Shown piece by piece: positions 6,075 to 7,742 of a stretch of 7,742 nt of DNA. The stretch is taken from positions 5,319 through 13,060 of the forward strand of contig DBLB01000172.1 in assembly GCA_002298695.1 (NCBI GenBank), read 5' to 3'. The translations under genes were made by a program, and so were the position numbers. This DNA comes from Clostridiales bacterium UBA735 (lineage in GTDB: Bacteria; Bacillota; Clostridia; Oscillospirales; Oscillospiraceae). Under the pieces are notes generated by a model. The model ran no database searches. It was not told the origin of the DNA and was given only the letters and a program-made list of their open reading frames with translations. Within the stretch, counting starts at the first letter, position 1, and every line of letters begins with the position of its first letter.

Positions 6075-6098
6075 TTGTAGGGGCGGACGCCCCTACAA
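6075..6098. repeat. REP-like palindrome
   Basis: TTGTAGGGGC (6075-6084) is a perfect inverted repeat of GCCCCTACAA (6089-6098) around a GGAC loop. It sits alone in the 235-nt gap between larC and the MATE gene and lacks a T-run on either side, so it is not a standard terminator. Palindromes beginning GTAGGGGCG are, from memory, common dispersed intergenic elements in several bacterial genomes. Only one copy is in this window, so its repeat nature is inferred. Confidence 0.5.
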
Positions 6099-6134
6099 AG
6101 TTCTATCATAGATTTTTCGATATCAATACGCCGG

Positions 6135-6170
6135 AATCCCCGATCTCTGGATCGGGGATTTGCTTTTTTT
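6135..6170 (+). terminator. Intrinsic terminator downstream of larC
   Basis: AATCCCCGAT (6135-6144) pairs with ATCGGGGATT (6151-6160) around CTCTGG. After TGC comes a run of seven T residues (6164-6170). It is oriented to end + strand transcripts and is the first convincing terminator after larC, 150 nt past its stop. It separates the lar unit from the MATE gene. Confidence 0.85.
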
Positions 6171-6188
6171 CGAATTCTGCGGTATCAT
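6160..6188 (+). promoter_or_regulatory. Weak candidate promoter for the MATE gene
   Basis: TTGCTT (6160-6165), 17 nt and TATCAT (6183-6188) could form a promoter starting near 6195. The -10 is good (five of six) but the -35 matches only three of six and overlaps the T-run of the terminator. It is the best match in the short space before the MATE gene. Confidence 0.4.
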
Positions 6189-6220
6189 AGCGGCAGATTT
6201 TATTTGGGAGATGACGCACC

Positions 6221-7612
6221 TTGCGCGCAAGAGAGAGTAAAACCGAGCTGTTTGAGTCGGCCCCGGTGTTCCGGGCGCTGATGGTCATGGCCGTGCCGAC
6301 GGTCATCAGCCAGCTCATCGTTCTGATCTACAATATGGCCGATACCTGGTTCATCGGTCGGACGGACGACCCGTATATGGTCGCTGCCTCGTCGCTGGTG
6401 GCGACGGTGTTTCTGATGATCACAGGCCTTGCGAACCTGTTCGGCGTGGGCGGCGGCAATCTGGTCGTCCGGCTGCTCGGCAGCCGGCAGGAGGATGAAG
6501 CGAGGCGCGTCGCATCCCTGAGTCTGGTGATGTCCGCAGCCTCCGCGCTGGCGTTTTCGCTCCTTTGCCTGGTGTTTATGGACCCATTGCTGCGTCTGCT
6601 CGGCGCGAGCGACCAGACGATCGGCTATGCCCGGCAGTACCTGATCCCGGTCGTGGTCATCGGCGCGCTGCCGACCATTCTGGCCAACACCATGAGCACC
6701 ATGCTCCGTAACATCGGCTATTCCCGCGAGGCCGGCTTCGGCATCAGCCTCGGCGGAGTGCTGAACGTGGGGCTGGATCCGCTGTTCATGTTCGTGCTTC
6801 TGCCGCGCGGGAGCGAAGTGCTCGGCGCGGCGCTGGCGACGCTGCTTTCCAACATCATCTCCTGCCTCTATTTTGTGGTCGTTTACCGCCGGGTCGAGGG
6901 GCGCACCATTCTTCAGCTGCCGCGCCGCATCGAGCGCATCGGCGGCGCATCCATGCGCGCCATTTTTGCCGTCGGCGTTCCGGCAGCGCTGAATTTCCTG
7001 CTCTACGATCTGACAAATATCATCATCAACAAGCTTTCCTCCGGCCACGGCGACCATGCGCTGGCCGCAATGGGCATCATTCTGAAGGTGGAGCGCCTCC
7101 CGCTGAACATCTGCGTCGGCATCTGCCTGGCCATGATGCCGCTGGCGGCGTACAACTACGCCTCCGGAAATTGGAAGCGGATGCGGGCGTTTTTTGCGGT
7201 CTCGCGGTGGTGCGGGCTGGCGGTGACGGTGCTGTGCATCGGGCTTTACTGGCCATTGGCGGGGCAGATCATGCGGGCATTTATCGGGGATGCGCAGACA
7301 GTTGCGCTCGGGACGGTGTTTTTGCGGGCGCGCTGCTTCGCGCCGACGATGATGTTTCTGTGTTTCCACATGGTGCATTATTTACAGGCGCTCGGCAAGG
7401 GGCAGCTCTCGCTGCTGCTCGCGGCCATCCGGCAGCTCGGACTGAATATCCCGATTTTGTTCCTTCTTGACCGTTTTTTCGGGATGAACGGCATTATCTG
7501 GACGCAATTGATCGCTGATGCGCTGACGGCGCTGATCTCCTATCTGCTCTGCGCGCGGGTGCTGCGGCGGCTGTCCGGGGAGGGGCGCAACCAAAAGTTG
7601 CAGGGGGTGTAA
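6221..7612 (+). CDS. MATE family multidrug/cation antiporter
   Basis: This is a 463-residue integral membrane exporter of the MATE family, which moves drugs or metabolites outward in exchange for Na+ or H+. About twelve hydrophobic segments run the length of the protein. Family features include APVFRALMVMAVPTVISQL near the start, the MADTWFIGR stretch after the first helix (MATE proteins usually have a D-x-xFIG motif here), GVGGGNLVVRLLG, and the second-half equivalent beginning IFAVGVPAALNFLLYDLTN. It resembles the MepA/NorM-like clostridial group. The start is TTG at 6221, chosen because GGGAG (6206-6210) lies 10 nt upstream and the N-terminus has the expected length. An ATG at 6211 is followed by an early stop and is not the start. 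It is probably monocistronic. The substrate cannot be inferred, and no link to nickel is evident. Confidence 0.93.
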   Translation: MRARESKTELFESAPVFRALMVMAVPTVISQLIVLIYNMADTWFIGRTDDPYMVAASSLVATVFLMITGLANLFGVGGGNLVVRLLGSRQEDEARRVASLSLVMSAASALAFSLLCLVFMDPLLRLLGASDQTIGYARQYLIPVVVIGALPTILANTMSTMLRNIGYSREAGFGISLGGVLNVGLDPLFMFVLLPRGSEVLGAALATLLSNIISCLYFVVVYRRVEGRTILQLPRRIERIGGASMRAIFAVGVPAALNFLLYDLTNIIINKLSSGHGDHALAAMGIILKVERLPLNICVGICLAMMPLAAYNYASGNWKRMRAFFAVSRWCGLAVTVLCIGLYWPLAGQIMRAFIGDAQTVALGTVFLRARCFAPTMMFLCFHMVHYLQALGKGQLSLLLAAIRQLGLNIPILFLLDRFFGMNGIIWTQLIADALTALISYLLCARVLRRLSGEGRNQKLQGV

Positions 7613-7636
7613 CTTCCGGTTGCTTGCAAACGGAAG
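7613..7636 (+). other. Hairpin after the MATE gene without a T-run
   Basis: CTTCCG (7613-7618) pairs with CGGAAG (7631-7636), with an inner TTG/CAA stem after one G-A mismatch and a CTTG loop. It begins at the base after the MATE stop codon. It may mark or protect the 3' end of the mRNA. The missing T-run makes efficient intrinsic termination unlikely. Confidence 0.5.
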
Positions 7637-7652
7637 GAATTCAGGTTAGAAT
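7624..7652 (+). promoter_or_regulatory. Candidate promoter for a gene beyond the window
   Basis: TTGCAA (7624-7629), a 17-nt spacer and TAGAAT (7647-7652) form a plausible vegetative promoter. Transcription would begin near 7659, just before two perfect palindromes. The -35 lies inside the hairpin that follows the MATE gene. No start codon for the driven gene is visible before the window ends. Confidence 0.5.
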
Positions 7653-7663
7653 TAAAACGTAAG

Positions 7664-7681
7664 AGAAGGCCATGGCCTTCT
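7664..7681. repeat. Perfect 18-bp palindrome
   Basis: AGAAGGCCATGGCCTTCT is identical to its own reverse complement. As RNA it would be a 7-bp hairpin with a CAUG loop, and as DNA it could be a dimeric repressor site. It starts about 5 nt after the predicted transcription start near 7659. Confidence 0.65.
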
Positions 7682-7682
7682 G

Positions 7683-7704
7683 TGTCCGCAGACGTCTGCG
7701 GACA
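7683..7704. repeat. Perfect 22-bp palindrome
   Basis: The 22 bases are fully self-complementary. The left half is TGTCCGCAGAC and the right half mirrors it. As RNA it would be a 9-bp hairpin with an ACGU loop. It is one base away from the 18-bp palindrome. The remaining bases to 7742 are AT-richer and carry a GGAG at 7725-7728, but no usable start codon. Confidence 0.65.
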
Positions 7705-7742
7705 ATCACCTTTGAATTTTATATGGAGATACCGTAATACAA

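Noticed and set aside
5985..6140. GGGATTCC/GGAATCCC inverted repeats flanking the larC-MATE gap, as in a small transposable element
   Set aside because: There are only 8 matching bases over about 150 nt, the left copy overlaps the larC stop codon, and there is no target-site duplication. It is likely chance.
6200..7378. 392-codon minus-strand open frame
   Set aside because: It is antisense to the MATE gene. Its His/Gln/Arg-rich composition is what reversed membrane-protein codons produce.

Overview
The window looks like a chromosomal segment of a GC-rich anaerobic Firmicute, probably a clostridium of the Oscillospiraceae/Ruminococcaceae type. The reasons are purine-rich AGGAGG-like ribosome-binding sites, TTG and GTG starts, Firmicute-style -35/extended -10 promoters, a DUF3842 gene (a family I know from Clostridia), and strong G/C bias at third codon positions. 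All supported genes lie on the + strand, and the long minus-strand reading frames are GC-driven shadows.

Positions 1-2626 hold the 3' part of an oligopeptide/nickel-type ABC importer operon: an ATPase cut by the window edge at its Walker A motif, then two permeases, each overlapping the gene before it. A strong extended -10 promoter (2627-2655) drives a DUF3842 protein of unknown function (2679-3092).

Positions 3099-5985 form a transcription unit for the nickel-pincer nucleotide (NPN) cofactor of lactate racemase and related LarA enzymes. A promoter (3099-3128) is followed by a foldable leader, a strong intrinsic terminator (3213-3248), and then larE, larB and larC joined by ATGA overlaps. 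Known roles: LarB carboxylates and cleaves nicotinate adenine dinucleotide, LarE converts the two carboxylates to thiocarboxylates, and LarC inserts nickel using CTP. No larA is present in the window, so the user of the cofactor must be encoded elsewhere. The terminator ends 18 nt before the larE start, leaving no room for another promoter, so larEBC expression should depend on reading through it. This conditional-looking leader is the most interesting feature here and matches no riboswitch class I recall.

Positions 5986-6220 are intergenic, with a REP-like palindrome and a rho-independent terminator. A MATE-family efflux protein follows (6221-7612). The last 130 bases hold a hairpin, a plausible promoter, and two adjacent perfect palindromes (18 and 22 bp) that would open the leader of a gene lying beyond the window.

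A working model, which is inference, is that the ABC importer supplies nickel (or peptide-bound metal), DUF3842 has an unknown associated role, and LarEBC builds the nickel cofactor.
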